Shown here: positions 7,627-15,989 of the stretch, one piece after another
Numbering within the stretch: the stretch's first letter is position 1
How the letters are laid out: each line of letters begins with the position of its first letter
From: JBBRHH01 sp963788015
Lineage (GTDB): Bacteria; Planctomycetota; Phycisphaerae; Tepidisphaerales; Tepidisphaeraceae
Direction: 5' to 3'
Assembly: GCA_963788015.1 (NCBI GenBank)
Contig: CAWBEY010000012.1
Span: forward strand, 62,001 to 126,000
Length of the DNA stretch: 64,000 bases
Notes under the pieces: generated by a model
The model's database searches: none
What the model was told of the DNA's origin: nothing
Seen by the model: the letters and a program-made list of their open reading frames with translations, nothing else
Program-made: the position numbers and the translations under genes

Positions 7627-10450
7627 TCAAACAATCTCCACCTTCACATAATCATCGTTGTAATCCAGATCGCTGTTGGCCTGGCTGTATTGATCCTCAA
7701 ACGTCACCACTTTCCCGGCCGTTGCCGGCAGTCCAGAAACATTCGCCGATTCCGCTTCGTCGAACGCACCCGAGGTCGCGAAGTCATAATCAATCGTCGT
7801 GTGCGTGTCCGTGTTGCTCACGTGAAACGTCCCGCCCAGCGCCAGCCGCACCGCCTCCTGCCATGAACCGGCCGTGATCGGCATCGACTGATCCGGATGA
7901 TTCGGGTCAGCGTTCAACAACTGGAGCGACCCCGTCGTCGTATACCCGGCGCTGCCGTGGTGAACCGCGCCGCCATCCGGCAGTTTCACCACGTACGACT
8001 GGGTTGCGTCCGTCGCCGGCGTCACCAGCGCTGAACCCGCCGCCGCCGACAGCGAAGTCCCCCCTGTCCCAATGCTGCTCACCCGAACCTGATAAGTCGT
8101 GCTGGTCAAAAGGCCGCTGGCATTAAAAGCACTCGACCCCGCCCCGGCCGTTCCAAGCATCTGCCAGGTGCTTCCGCTGTCGCTCGACGCTTCCACCTTA
8201 AAGCCCGTCTCATTGGTCGATTGCCCCAGCCACCGAATCGTCGCGTCCGTTCCCGACAAATCCTCCACCGTCACCCGCGTCGGAGCACTTGGAACAAACG
8301 TGGCCGCTCCAATGGCTACATTGTCGAACGTCGCGTTGGAAATCGCCGCCGTGTTATGGCTGCTGACGGCCATTCCAATGAAAACCGGATCGCTCATCGA
8401 AATCGTCGCCGTTCCCACCGATCTCCAGCTCTGTCCATCACTCGACACATACCCCGTCAGCGTCGAACCACTCCGCACCAATCGCACGCAGTACGGCGCG
8501 GTCACGCTGGGCCCCGCCGCGGCCGTTATCGTGCCGCCGGTGGTGCCGCGCGTCTGAAACTGAATCCCATTCGACGGCGTCACCAGCACCTCCGCCGACA
8601 CCGCATTCGTATCCAGGCTCTGCCGAATCATCACGCCCGCCTTTGCCCATGCGTTTGTGTTGCCCTGTGACACAACCCGCGCCGTGACCTGCCCATCGCC
8701 GCTCAGCGTCTGATAGTCGTAGCTCAACTGATCCGACGTTCCGTAGATGTCACTCCCGCCGCCCGACAGCGTGAACGTGCTGGAGCCCGAGTCATACGTG
8801 CTCGAGCCGATCACGGCCGGGCTGCCCACATCTGAGTTCTGCCACGACGACGGCAGGGCGGCCGGCGCACCAATCGACACATGATCAAAATTCGCACTCC
8901 CCCCGGCCGAAGTGTTGTGGCTGGTAGTCGCCATTCCGATGTAAAGCGGGTCGCTCAGCGAGATCGTCGCCGCCCCCGCAAAGCTCCACGTCTGCCCATC
9001 CGACGAAACATACCCCGCCAGCCGATTCCCCGACCGCGAAAGCTTCAGCCACTTGGGACTCGTCCCGGCCGTGCTGGTCATGCTCGTCGTCCCCGCGGCG
9101 GCCGTGCGAGACTCAAACGCAAACCCGTTCGATGGCGTCAAAAACAATCCCGCATAAGCCGCATTGGCATCCAGCGACTGCCGAATCATCAGCCCGCTCT
9201 TGGCCCACGCGTTGGTGTTGTCCTGGCTGTTGATCCGCGCCACAATGCTGCCGTCGCCGCTGAACGACTGATACAGGAAGTGGAACTGATCGCTGCTCGA
9301 CCAGATGTCCGATCCTGCCCCGTTCACGGTAAAACTCTGCTGCAGCGAATCATAACCGGCAAACCCCGCCACGCCCGGCGAGCCAATGTCCCCATCCGAC
9401 CATCCCGTCGGCAGACTCGCATCAAATGTATCCGCGCTCGCGCTTGCCGCCGAAGAATCCCCCAGCGAGTTGGTCGCGATCACGCGAAACGAATAAGCCG
9501 TTGAAGCCGTCAACCCCGTCACGCTGTAGCTGGTCGCGTTGGCCGCCAGCGTCGAAAGCGTCGTCCACGTTCCGCCAATCAGCTCCTGCACCTTAAAGCT
9601 GTCCTGGTTGTTGTCCGGCGTGCCCCAGCGCAGTTTCATACCCGTGCTCGACACGGGCGGCAGCGGTAAAATTCGTCGGCGTCGAAGGCGTGGTCGCAAC
9701 GCCACCCGCATTCGCAACAATCTGCGCCACCGACAGCGCCACATCATCCACCTCCGCATCGTCAATCAACCCGTTGAAAAAGTCACCCGCCGCCGCCGAG
9801 CTGTTCTTCGAGCCGATGGTAATCACGTCGCTGGTGGCATGAATCGCCCCCGTATGCGCCGCCGACGCCACCACCGCCCCATCCACGTACAGCCGCATCA
9901 AAGATCCATCGTACGTCCCGGCCACATAATGCCACGCCCCCGTCGAAGGCAGCGCCGTCGTAATGCTCCCCACCCCATTCAAATCAAACTTCAGCAGATT
10001 GTTCTCCGCCAGCAACCGGTATTGATTATCACTGTTCCCCTTCTGAATAATCCGCCGATTGGCGCCCGTCCCCCACGTCGTGGGATTGATCCACGCCGCC
10101 ACGGTAATGCCGCTCGTGGGATTGAGACTCGACGCATTGGCCGCACCCGCATAATCCCCAACCGCCCCATCAAGGCTCAGGGCATTATTGCTATGCCCCG
10201 CCACAAGCCCGGCCGTGCCATGCAGCGTGGCCGTATTCGAGTTGCCTGAGGAATCCGCGGCACTCGTGCCTGAGATCTCATCAAAATGCCACAGCGCCGA
10301 CGTGCTCATCAGCCGCCGATCCTCCAAAGATTCCACCACCACCTGCCGTATGAACTCCGTGGCGGTAGACAATGGTTGTTTTCGCACACTGATAGGTTTC
10401 ACAGTAGACAGACGGCATCCCAGCCGACGCGCAAACGCGACGATAAACAT
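7627..10450 (-). CDS. Large surface/secreted LamG-Fn3 protein with planctomycete export motif (one frameshift)
   Basis: About 940 residues. The N-terminus carries ESLEDRRLMS at residues ~40-49, the motif found at the start of many planctomycete exported proteins. It is followed by a LamG/concanavalin-like domain (ALWHFDEISGTSAADSSGN ... AWHYVAGTYDGSLMRLYVDG), a fibronectin III domain, two ~190-residue repeats each with a 'DGQVTARV-----NAWAKAGVMIRQSLD' block, a second Fn3 (TNETGFKVEASSDSGSTW) and a DUF4114-like end (VTFEDQYSQANSDLDYNDDY, probably calcium-binding). One break near 9655 separates the LamG part from the rest. The ATG at 10450 has AAGGA 7 bases upstream. The role is probably adhesion or polysaccharide binding at the cell surface; no catalytic residues are evident. 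Confidence 0.8.
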
Positions 10451-10615
10451 GATCGATCCTTCTTGTTCGATGACCCACCCAAACCGGCCAAAGCCCCTGA
10501 AATGAATGCTTCACATCGAAGCCAAAGCCCGGCCGTTCAGGTGAGGCAGATTTGTATCAAACCCATGCCCCCCCACAATTCCCCTGAACCGGTATCCCCT
10601 GAACAGGGTAACCCC

Positions 10616-11137
10616 TTACACAAATCGCCAGGCCCCGCTAAGTCGCATCACGACAGGCAGCAGGATGGCCATGAAAACGTTCAACCCAAAAATCCAAAGC
10701 GAAATTGCCGCCACCCGCCGCACGCCGCGCAGACGCCCTTGCTCAACAAAAACAAACCCCATCACGATGTCCGCGACTACCAGCAGCATTGATTGCACAA
10801 TCCATAGACCACGATCTGCCCCGCCCAAGCCGGAAAGATTGACCACGACGCCAACCATCTTCACCCCAACGCCCCAGGACATGGTCGTCAAACACCCGTC
10901 CATCCAGCTCAATAGTGAGATCCCGCCACGTCCAACGATCAGCAGCAGCAGCCCAAACAAGAGCCACGACAGGCCGGCCGAGATGCCAACCGCCGCGGCA
11001 ACTCCAATCATCCTTCTGTCACTCGCCGCAAAGCTACCGGCATATGCGGCACTCCCCGCAAGCGCCAGCAGAATCAAACTCGCCCGCAGCCAACGCGACA
11101 TCGCTCGGGGTACATAGTTCAAGGGCGAATGGTTCAT
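10616..11137 (-). CDS. Membrane protein of unknown function
   Basis: 173 residues from the ATG at 11137 (MNHSPLNYVPRAMSRWLRAS), with about four hydrophobic helices: ASLILLALAGSAAYAGSF, MIGVAAAVGISAGLSWLLFG plus LLLLIVGRG, a helix around MVGVVVNLSGLGG, and ISLWIFGLNVFMAILLPVVM. I do not recognise the family. The start overlaps the 3' end of the epimerase gene by about 100 bases in a different frame, and it is the last gene of the GbsR-led operon. The overlap, together with the short epimerase, suggests that the junction has been altered by deletion or by sequencing error. Confidence 0.55.
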   Translation of the reverse strand: MNHSPLNYVPRAMSRWLRASLILLALAGSAAYAGSFAASDRRMIGVAAAVGISAGLSWLLFGLLLLIVGRGGISLLSWMDGCLTTMSWGVGVKMVGVVVNLSGLGGADRGLWIVQSMLLVVADIVMGFVFVEQGRLRGVRRVAAISLWIFGLNVFMAILLPVVMRLSGAWRFV

Positions 11138-11651
11138 AGGTCCGCTTCCGCGCCTGTGCCCAACAGTCCAGATGATCCAGCATGTGATCCCCCTTCCCAT
11201 AAATCACTCCCGCCTTCAGCACCGTATTGTCCAGCCCCGATCCCCGAACAATCTCCTCAGCCGCCCATTTCGATTCGTGATACCCGCTCCCACAGCCCGG
11301 CCGAGCCCGCAAAAAGCTCAACATCAAAATCCTCCCCACCCCCGCCAGACGCGCCGCCTCCACAACATTCATCGTCCCCTCCACGTGTACCCGCCGATAC
11401 GTCTGCTCTCCCATCTCCCGATTAATCCCCACGCAATCCGCCACCGCCTCACACCCCGCAAAAGCGCACTTTAATTCTTCAACATCCCCCAGCCCAATCT
11501 CCTCCAGCCTCACCCTCGGCAATTGAAGCACGCTCCAATCCCGCCGATCCGCGCCGCGCACAATCAACACCACCTCATGCCCGCTTGCCACCAATTCCCG
11601 AGCCAGATGCCGGCCCACAAATCCCGTCCCACCCGTAACCGCTACTTTCAT
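11034..11651 (-). CDS. NAD(P)-dependent epimerase/dehydratase-like protein, C-terminally truncated
   Basis: Begins MKVAVTGGTGFVGRHLAREL: a Rossmann fold with the GxxGxxG dinucleotide-binding loop (atypical SDR). Family members are usually ~290 residues; this one keeps the nucleotide-binding part through YHESKWAAEEIVRGSGL and VLKAGVIYGKGDHMLDHL, then runs into unrelated residues and stops at about 205. The normal substrate-binding third is missing. Chosen start is ATG 11651, with GGAG 12 bases upstream inside the end of the DUF2071 gene; the two genes overlap by a few bases and are probably translationally coupled. It may be a pseudogene or the result of an indel near 11160. Confidence 0.7.
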   Translation of the reverse strand: MKVAVTGGTGFVGRHLARELVASGHEVVLIVRGADRRDWSVLQLPRVRLEEIGLGDVEELKCAFAGCEAVADCVGINREMGEQTYRRVHVEGTMNVVEAARLAGVGRILMLSFLRARPGCGSGYHESKWAAEEIVRGSGLDNTVLKAGVIYGKGDHMLDHLDCWAQARKRTYEPFALELCTPSDVALAAGEFDSAGACGECRICR

Positions 11652-11653
11652 GG

Positions 11654-12457
11654 TCAATCTCCAATATCAAAATTTCTACCCCCGCACCGCCGCGGCAATC
11701 CAATCCAAACATCCTCCACCCCCGGCGAATAATGCGCCCCCACCAACTCCGCCCGCCCCCGCCACGCCCCCGTCACCTCCAGCAAATCCTCCCGCTCCAT
11801 CCGCACCTCCACCGCCGTCTGCCGCCAAGGCCAATGCCAAATCCGAAAATTCAGCGGCGTCCTCCGGCGCATCGTGAACGCGACGTACCTCTCCAGCAAA
11901 AACTCCTCCAACGTCCCAGCTCCCGCCGCCTCCAGCCGCGCTGACTGTTCCACCTCCGCCGCGTACTCAATTCTCCCCTCTCCCTCTCCACCGCTGATCC
12001 GCCCCCGCAACCTCCCTCCCTCAAAATCGTGCTCATAATCCAGCCGGCCATATCGATACGGCAGCCCAAACGTCCGCGGCCCCAGCATCGCGCTCAACCG
12101 GCTCGGCAGCCACTCAATCAAAAAGTAAATCCCCCGCTCATTCCCGCGCCGCACATAGGTCCTCACGTTCAAAAATTCATGCCCCGCGATCGGCGTCATC
12201 AGCCACGCCCCCACCCGACCCCCCGCCGCCGGGCGAAGCCGCTTCATCGTAAATGCCACCAGACTCACATACGCATAACCCTCCCACAGATCCAATTCAA
12301 ACGGCACCAGCGGCCCAAGCACCTCGGCCGGCACCCGATAATGAATAAACACCACCCGCTCCCAATCACTCAAAAGCGCCGGCCGACCCTCCATCTCCAC
12401 CATCCGCTCCCGCGCCACAGCGCTGTGCCGCGTCGTCCCGTCAACCTGCGTGACCAT
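11654..12457 (-). CDS. DUF2071 (YqjF-like) protein
   Basis: About 267 residues from ATG 12457 (MVTQVDGTTRHSAVARERM), which has the strong ribosome site AAGGAG 7 bases upstream. The segment LSDWERVVFIHYRVPAEVLG, then PFELDLWEGYAYVSLVAFTM, is the diagnostic start of DUF2071: 'W--L-F-HY-VP---L---VP--L-LD--DG-A-VGLV-F'. The fold is an acetoacetate-decarboxylase-like barrel, but the function is unknown; in Bacillus the relative YqjF responds to nitroaromatic compounds. It is the second gene of the operon headed by the GbsR-type regulator, so its expression is probably controlled by that protein. Intact. Confidence 0.82.
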   Translation of the reverse strand: MVTQVDGTTRHSAVARERMVEMEGRPALLSDWERVVFIHYRVPAEVLGPLVPFELDLWEGYAYVSLVAFTMKRLRPAAGGRVGAWLMTPIAGHEFLNVRTYVRRGNERGIYFLIEWLPSRLSAMLGPRTFGLPYRYGRLDYEHDFEGGRLRGRISGGEGEGRIEYAAEVEQSARLEAAGAGTLEEFLLERYVAFTMRRRTPLNFRIWHWPWRQTAVEVRMEREDLLEVTGAWRGRAELVGAHYSPGVEDVWIGLPRRCGGRNFDIGD

Positions 12458-12519
12458 GACCGCTCCTTCTCGAATATCTGTTATTGCTGTACGAACTGAA
12501 AACCGCATCCAAAAATTTT

Positions 12520-13056
12520 TCACCTCTCCGAGCCCAGAAACTTCCGCACCCGGTCCCCCAGCTTCAGCAGCCGCAGCAGCGCACTGGTCGGCCAGCGCCG
12601 CAACTGCTCATACAGCGAAGTCGACGTCTCGAAAAAATCCCGCAGCGCCGTCAGCCGCTCCCGCGCATACGCATCGGCCTCCCCGCCCTTGCCCCCCGCC
12701 GCCTCGGCGCATTCCCGCAGCATCGCCAGCGTCGGCTCACACTCCCGCTTCTTGCGCTCATCCAGGATGATTCGAAACATCTCCCACACATCCTTCATCG
12801 ACTCAAAATGATCCCGCCGGTCCCCCATCACATGCACCACCTTCACGATCCCCCACCCCTGCAACTCCCGCAGGCTGTTGCTGACATTCGACCGCGCCAC
12901 CCCCAGCGTCTGGGCGATCTCCTCCGCGTTCAGCCCCTTGGGCGATACATACAAAAGCGCATGAATCTGCGCCACCGTCCGATTGATCCCCCACCGCGTC
13001 CCCATCTCCCCCCAATGCAAAACAAACTTCTCCATCACACCCGTCAGCCGCGGCAT
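12520..13056 (-). CDS. GbsR/MarR-family winged-helix transcriptional regulator
   Basis: 178 residues. The helix-turn-helix is visible around GINRTVAQIHALLYVSPKG and LNAEEIAQTLGVARSNVSNS followed by LRELQGWGIVK, with the 'MGDRRDHFES-KDVWEMFR' segment typical of GbsR-type proteins. It would act as a dimeric repressor or activator in the cytoplasm. The start ATG at 13056 has AAAGGA upstream. A perfect inverted repeat TTCTGT-CACA-ACAGAA at 13070-13085 overlaps the -10 box of its own promoter, strongly suggesting autorepression. Downstream genes in the same direction (DUF2071, epimerase, membrane protein) would be co-regulated. Confidence 0.88.
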   Translation of the reverse strand: MPRLTGVMEKFVLHWGEMGTRWGINRTVAQIHALLYVSPKGLNAEEIAQTLGVARSNVSNSLRELQGWGIVKVVHVMGDRRDHFESMKDVWEMFRIILDERKKRECEPTLAMLRECAEAAGGKGGEADAYARERLTALRDFFETSTSLYEQLRRWPTSALLRLLKLGDRVRKFLGSER

Positions 13057-13069
13057 ATTCGTCCTTTCG

Positions 13070-13112
13070 TTCTGTCACAACAGAAATTACTGAACACAAG
13101 AGTCGCTGTCAA
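13070..13112 (-). promoter_or_regulatory. Promoter and palindromic operator of the GbsR operon
   Basis: On the minus strand: -35 TTGACA (13107-13112), 17-base spacer, -10 TAATTT (13084-13089). The perfect inverted repeat TTCTGTCACAACAGAA (read on the plus strand, 13070-13085) overlaps the last bases of the -10 and the expected transcription start. A repressor bound there would block RNA polymerase. The palindrome size suits a winged-helix dimer such as the adjacent GbsR-type protein. Confidence 0.72.
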
Positions 13113-13325
13113 GTCAATGCCGCCAGATGTTGCTCAGCTATCTCTCTTTCAGCCTCTTACCTTCCTGCCCCTCATACCTCTCCCGGCTCGCTATCGGGTT
13201 TCCGCGTCAGCGGAAGGTGGAAGGGTTCAGCTGAAAGCCCTGCCACCAAAAGTCCACGATCCACCGCCAATTCCTCCCATCCACCACCAATTTCCCCCCC
13301 GGGATGAAAACCCGCCTGATTTGCC

Positions 13326-13331
13326 TACAAT
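13326..13331 (+). promoter_or_regulatory. -10-like TACAAT, leaderless start of panD
   Basis: TACAAT ends 9 bases before the panD ATG at 13341, with no ribosome-binding site in between. Confidence 0.5.
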
Positions 13332-13340
13332 CCCCTGCGC

Positions 13341-13715
13341 ATGCTGACCAAGCTCCTTAAGGCCAAAATCCACCGCGCCACCGTTACCTTCACCGACGTC
13401 AATTATCACGGCTCGATCACCATCGACCGCGACTTGCTGAAGGCGGCCGGCCTGTTGCCCAACGAAGCCGTCATCGTCGCCGATTGCGAAAACGGCCATC
13501 GCTTCGAAACCTACATCATCCCCGGCGAAGCGGGCTCTGGCGTCATCGGCATTAACGGCGCCGCCGCCCGCCTCAGCCAGGTCGGCCATCGCGTCATCGT
13601 CATGTCCTTCGTCCTGGCCACCCCCAGCGAAGTCGCCTCCCACAAATCCCGCGTCATCATCGTGGACGCGAAGAACCGGCTGGTTGAAAATATCGAACAT
13701 CCGACCGTGGAGTGA
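13341..13715 (+). CDS. panD: Aspartate 1-decarboxylase
   Basis: Makes beta-alanine from L-aspartate for pantothenate and coenzyme A synthesis; cytoplasmic tetramer. The 124-residue proenzyme has the self-cleavage site YHGSITID, with cleavage between G24 and S25 to leave a pyruvoyl group at S25, exactly as in known PanD. K9 in LLKAKIHRATV and the region VIGINGAAARL are also conserved. The gene is intact. A TACAAT element 9 bases before the ATG suggests a leaderless transcript. The small membrane protein gene at 13719 follows after 3 bases, and lgt follows that, so the three probably form one operon. Confidence 0.95.
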   Translation: MLTKLLKAKIHRATVTFTDVNYHGSITIDRDLLKAAGLLPNEAVIVADCENGHRFETYIIPGEAGSGVIGINGAAARLSQVGHRVIVMSFVLATPSEVASHKSRVIIVDAKNRLVENIEHPTVE

Positions 13716-13718
13716 CAA

Positions 13719-13940
13719 ATGGTGACGACGGCGAAGACCGTTCTCTTTCTAATTTTCGGCCCCGCGTTTGGTCTTCTGTTAATTCGCGCCGGCGTCCGGC
13801 GACTTTGGAATGCTGGAAGCACCTCTCGAAAGCTTGACGCCATAGCCTGGGGTTCAATCGGCATCGTCCTTGGCCTGGCGTATATCGGCACCATATGCTG
13901 GCTGATGTTCGGCCCTTCCATGGATCCTTACGATCGATAA
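13719..13940 (+). CDS. Small two-helix membrane protein
   Basis: 73 residues with two hydrophobic segments (TVLFLIFGPAFGLLLIRAGV and IAWGSIGIVLGLAYIGTICW) separated by a short basic loop. It starts 3 bases after the panD stop and ends 3 bases before the lgt ATG, so it is co-transcribed and very likely translationally coupled. I do not recognise the family; no catalytic or binding motif is visible. Confidence 0.65.
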   Translation: MVTTAKTVLFLIFGPAFGLLLIRAGVRRLWNAGSTSRKLDAIAWGSIGIVLGLAYIGTICWLMFGPSMDPYDR

Positions 13941-13943
13941 ACC

Positions 13944-15278
13944 ATGTATCAAGAACTTCTCCGCTTCCACATCCCCTTCCTCAACGGCACCCATCCCATC
14001 TACGGCTACGGCGTGATGCTCGTCCTGGGCTTCCTGCTCTCCACCCAGCTCGCCAAATACCTCGCCCGCCGTCACCTTCCCAAAACCGTCAAAGGCGACC
14101 CCGGCGATCTCTTCGTCAACGCCGCCCTCATCGGCCTGGTCGCCGGCATCCTCGGCGCTCGCCTCTCGCACGTGCTCGAAAACATTCACGACTTCACCCG
14201 ATCCGACCGCTCCGCCTGGGACAACTTCTTCAGCATGATTGATCTCAGCTCGGGCGGCCTCACCTACTACGGCGGCTTCCTCCTGGCCTTCCCCATCCTC
14301 GTCTGGTACGCCCTCCGCAAAAAAATCCCCCTTCGCCTGGGCATGGACATCATCGCCCCCAGCCTGATGGTGGCCCTGGGCTTTGGCCGAATCGGCTGCT
14401 TCCTCAACGGCTGCTGCTACGGCGCAACCTGCGATGCAAACGCCTGGTACGCCGTCCAATTCCCCTACGGCAGCCCGCCGGTCCAGGAAGAACTGCGCGA
14501 CATCCCTGTCAAGCTTTCCCCCGATGTGAAAGAAAAAATTCTCCCCCCCGACGCCCGCCGCGAGCTCGTGCGCGACGGCGAGTTCGTCGACGCCTACACC
14601 GCCCGCCACGACGCGGATCTGAAGAAATTCGTGGCCGAGGTCAAATCCCTCCCGCTCCATCCCGCCCAGTTGTACAGCGCGTTCAACGCCTTCCTCCTCG
14701 CCGGCCTCCTCACCGCCTACTTCACAATCCCCCACGCCACCGGCCGAGTCTTCGCCCTCATGATGATCTTCGAAGGCGCCACCCGTTTCCTCCTCGAAAT
14801 GCTCCGCGCCGAACCCGCCGTCACCTGGCTCCGTTGGGCCCCCTACCCCTTCAAAGACTACAGCCTCAGCATGATCCTTGGCCTCCTGCTGGTAGCAATG
14901 GGAATCACCCTCTGGTTCGCCTTCGGCCCCCGTGAAGCGCAACCCCGCCCGCGCCGCCATCGCAGCGGCTTAATGGATCGCTCCCGCTTCACATCCGATC
15001 ATAAACATCGTCCTCGGGATTGTCCCACACTTTGGCGAACGACCCCTCCTGCGCCGCCAGCCACAGCGACCGTTCCTCGGCTTCCACGTCATCTTCAAAA
15101 ATCACGACCACCCGTCCCGGCCGCACCCCGTGCATGTTCTCAGGAAGCACAATCCGCTCCCCGTCAAACGTCGCCCTCACCGCAAACACCCGTGAAGCTC
15201 TCGATCTCGCGGCAGGACCAGCAGCGCTCATACTGCCATTATCCCCCGCCCCCCTTTCACACGTCAATGTGTTTGTGA
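13944..15278 (+). CDS. lgt: Prolipoprotein diacylglyceryl transferase (with spurious C-terminal read-through)
   Basis: Transfers diacylglycerol from phosphatidylglycerol to the lipobox cysteine of prolipoproteins in the inner membrane. Seen: HPIYGYGVMLVLGFL, GGLTYYGGFLLAFPILVWY, the Lgt signature region GFGRIGCFLNGCCYG, LPLHPAQLYSAFNAFLL, and seven or so hydrophobic helices. A loop of ~65 residues (about 180-245), longer than in E. coli Lgt, is inserted before LHPAQ. Conserved sequence ends near residue 335 (about 14950); the remaining ~110 residues are proline/arginine-rich and lie antisense to the antitoxin gene at 14989-15231. The true stop is therefore probably near 14970, hidden by an indel. 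Last gene of the panD operon. Confidence 0.9.
   Translation: MYQELLRFHIPFLNGTHPIYGYGVMLVLGFLLSTQLAKYLARRHLPKTVKGDPGDLFVNAALIGLVAGILGARLSHVLENIHDFTRSDRSAWDNFFSMIDLSSGGLTYYGGFLLAFPILVWYALRKKIPLRLGMDIIAPSLMVALGFGRIGCFLNGCCYGATCDANAWYAVQFPYGSPPVQEELRDIPVKLSPDVKEKILPPDARRELVRDGEFVDAYTARHDADLKKFVAEVKSLPLHPAQLYSAFNAFLLAGLLTAYFTIPHATGRVFALMMIFEGATRFLLEMLRAEPAVTWLRWAPYPFKDYSLSMILGLLLVAMGITLWFAFGPREAQPRPRRHRSGLMDRSRFTSDHKHRPRDCPTLWRTTPPAPPATATVPRLPRHLQKSRPPVPAAPRACSQEAQSAPRQTSPSPQTPVKLSISRQDQQRSYCHYPPPPFHTSMCL
14989..15231 (-). CDS. Orphan antitoxin-like small protein
   Basis: 80 residues. The pattern VFAVRATFDGERIVLPENMH, then GVRPGRVVVIFEDD, then a tail ending FAKVWDNPEDDVYDRM is that of small AbrB-like antitoxins: an N-terminal DNA-binding half and a C-terminal 'F-KVWDNPEDD-YD' toxin-binding tail. 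Normally a MazF-, RelE- or PIN-type toxin gene follows immediately; here the next sequence downstream on this strand is the 3' end of lgt, so the toxin is missing. A good promoter (TTGACG, 18 bases, GATAAT) ends 6 bases before the ATG at 15231, implying a leaderless but active gene. It overlaps the read-through part of the lgt frame. Confidence 0.72.
   Translation of the reverse strand: MSAAGPAARSRASRVFAVRATFDGERIVLPENMHGVRPGRVVVIFEDDVEAEERSLWLAAQEGSFAKVWDNPEDDVYDRM
15238..15267 (-). promoter_or_regulatory. Promoter of the orphan antitoxin gene
   Basis: Minus strand: -35 TTGACG (15262-15267), 18-base spacer, -10 GATAAT (15238-15243). The -10 ends 6 bases before the ATG at 15231, so the transcript would start at or next to the start codon. 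Confidence 0.6.
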
Positions 15279-15340
15279 TGGTTTGTGATTGTGATGAAAC
15301 CACCAAACCTTCGGCTATCCGCGAACCAGCCAGCACTTTC

Positions 15341-15989
15341 TCACCCCCTTCGTGTCTTCGTGCCTTCGTGGTCTTCACCAGCGTCCGCCCCCCCCTCCAT
15401 CTTCCCCCCACACACGCACCCAAACGCCTTCAACTGGTGCGGCCACAACCTCGACGCCGTCCGCACCTCAATCACGCACCCGCACCGCCCGCACGCCAAT
15501 CGATCCCCCGCCGCCGGCGCAACTGGTGCTGGCTCATCAATCACATTGGCCCCCGCCCCTCCCCCATCCCCCGCCTCCGTCACCTCCCCCTTCTTATCCA
15601 TCGCCAGATTCGCCAGCGCGTCGGCCAGCTCGTTCTTGTGCCGCAGATTGTGCTCGATCCTGCGCTGCTCAAACTTCCGGTACAGCGCTGCGCCTTCTGA
15701 TACAGCTCGCGCAGGTCCGCATTCTTCACGCGATACTCCCCCTTCATCTGCTTGATGATCAATTCACTGTCGCCCCGAACCACGATCTTCTTCGCCCCCA
15801 GTTCCACCGCTTTCTCCAGCGCCAGGATCAGCGCCGATACTCGGCCACATTATTCGTTGCCCGCCCGATGAACCGCCCCACCGTCACCAGCGGCGTCCCA
15901 TCCGCCGCACGCAGCACAACCCCAATCCCAGCCGGCCCGGGATTGCCCCGGCTGCCGCCGTCAAACTCCAACGTGATTACTTCATCCAT
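15341..15989 (-). CDS. RNase H-like (reverse transcriptase-like) protein with C-terminal zinc ribbon (two frameshifts)
   Basis: RNase HI-fold protein that would cleave RNA in RNA-DNA hybrids. Seen in three frames: MDEVITLEFDGGSRGNPGPA (first catalytic Asp), NNVAEYRALILALEKAVELG with the catalytic Glu (frame break near 15843), VVRGDSELIIKQMKGEYRV (second Asp), then after a break near 15695 RRIEHNLRHKNELADALANL (last acidic site). The tail CGRCGCVIEVRTASRLWPHQ then LKAFGCVCGG has paired cysteines like a zinc ribbon; the last ~18 residues come from a common intergenic phrase, so the true end may be earlier. The ATG at 15989 overlaps the stop of the zinc-ribbon coiled-coil gene (TGATG), implying coupled translation. 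Confidence 0.8.

Noticed and set aside
13854..14960. Other long antisense frames, for example 368 codons opposite lgt and 340 codons opposite putA
   Set aside because: Composition (A/G/E/D/V-rich), no recognisable motif, and complete overlap with well-supported genes.
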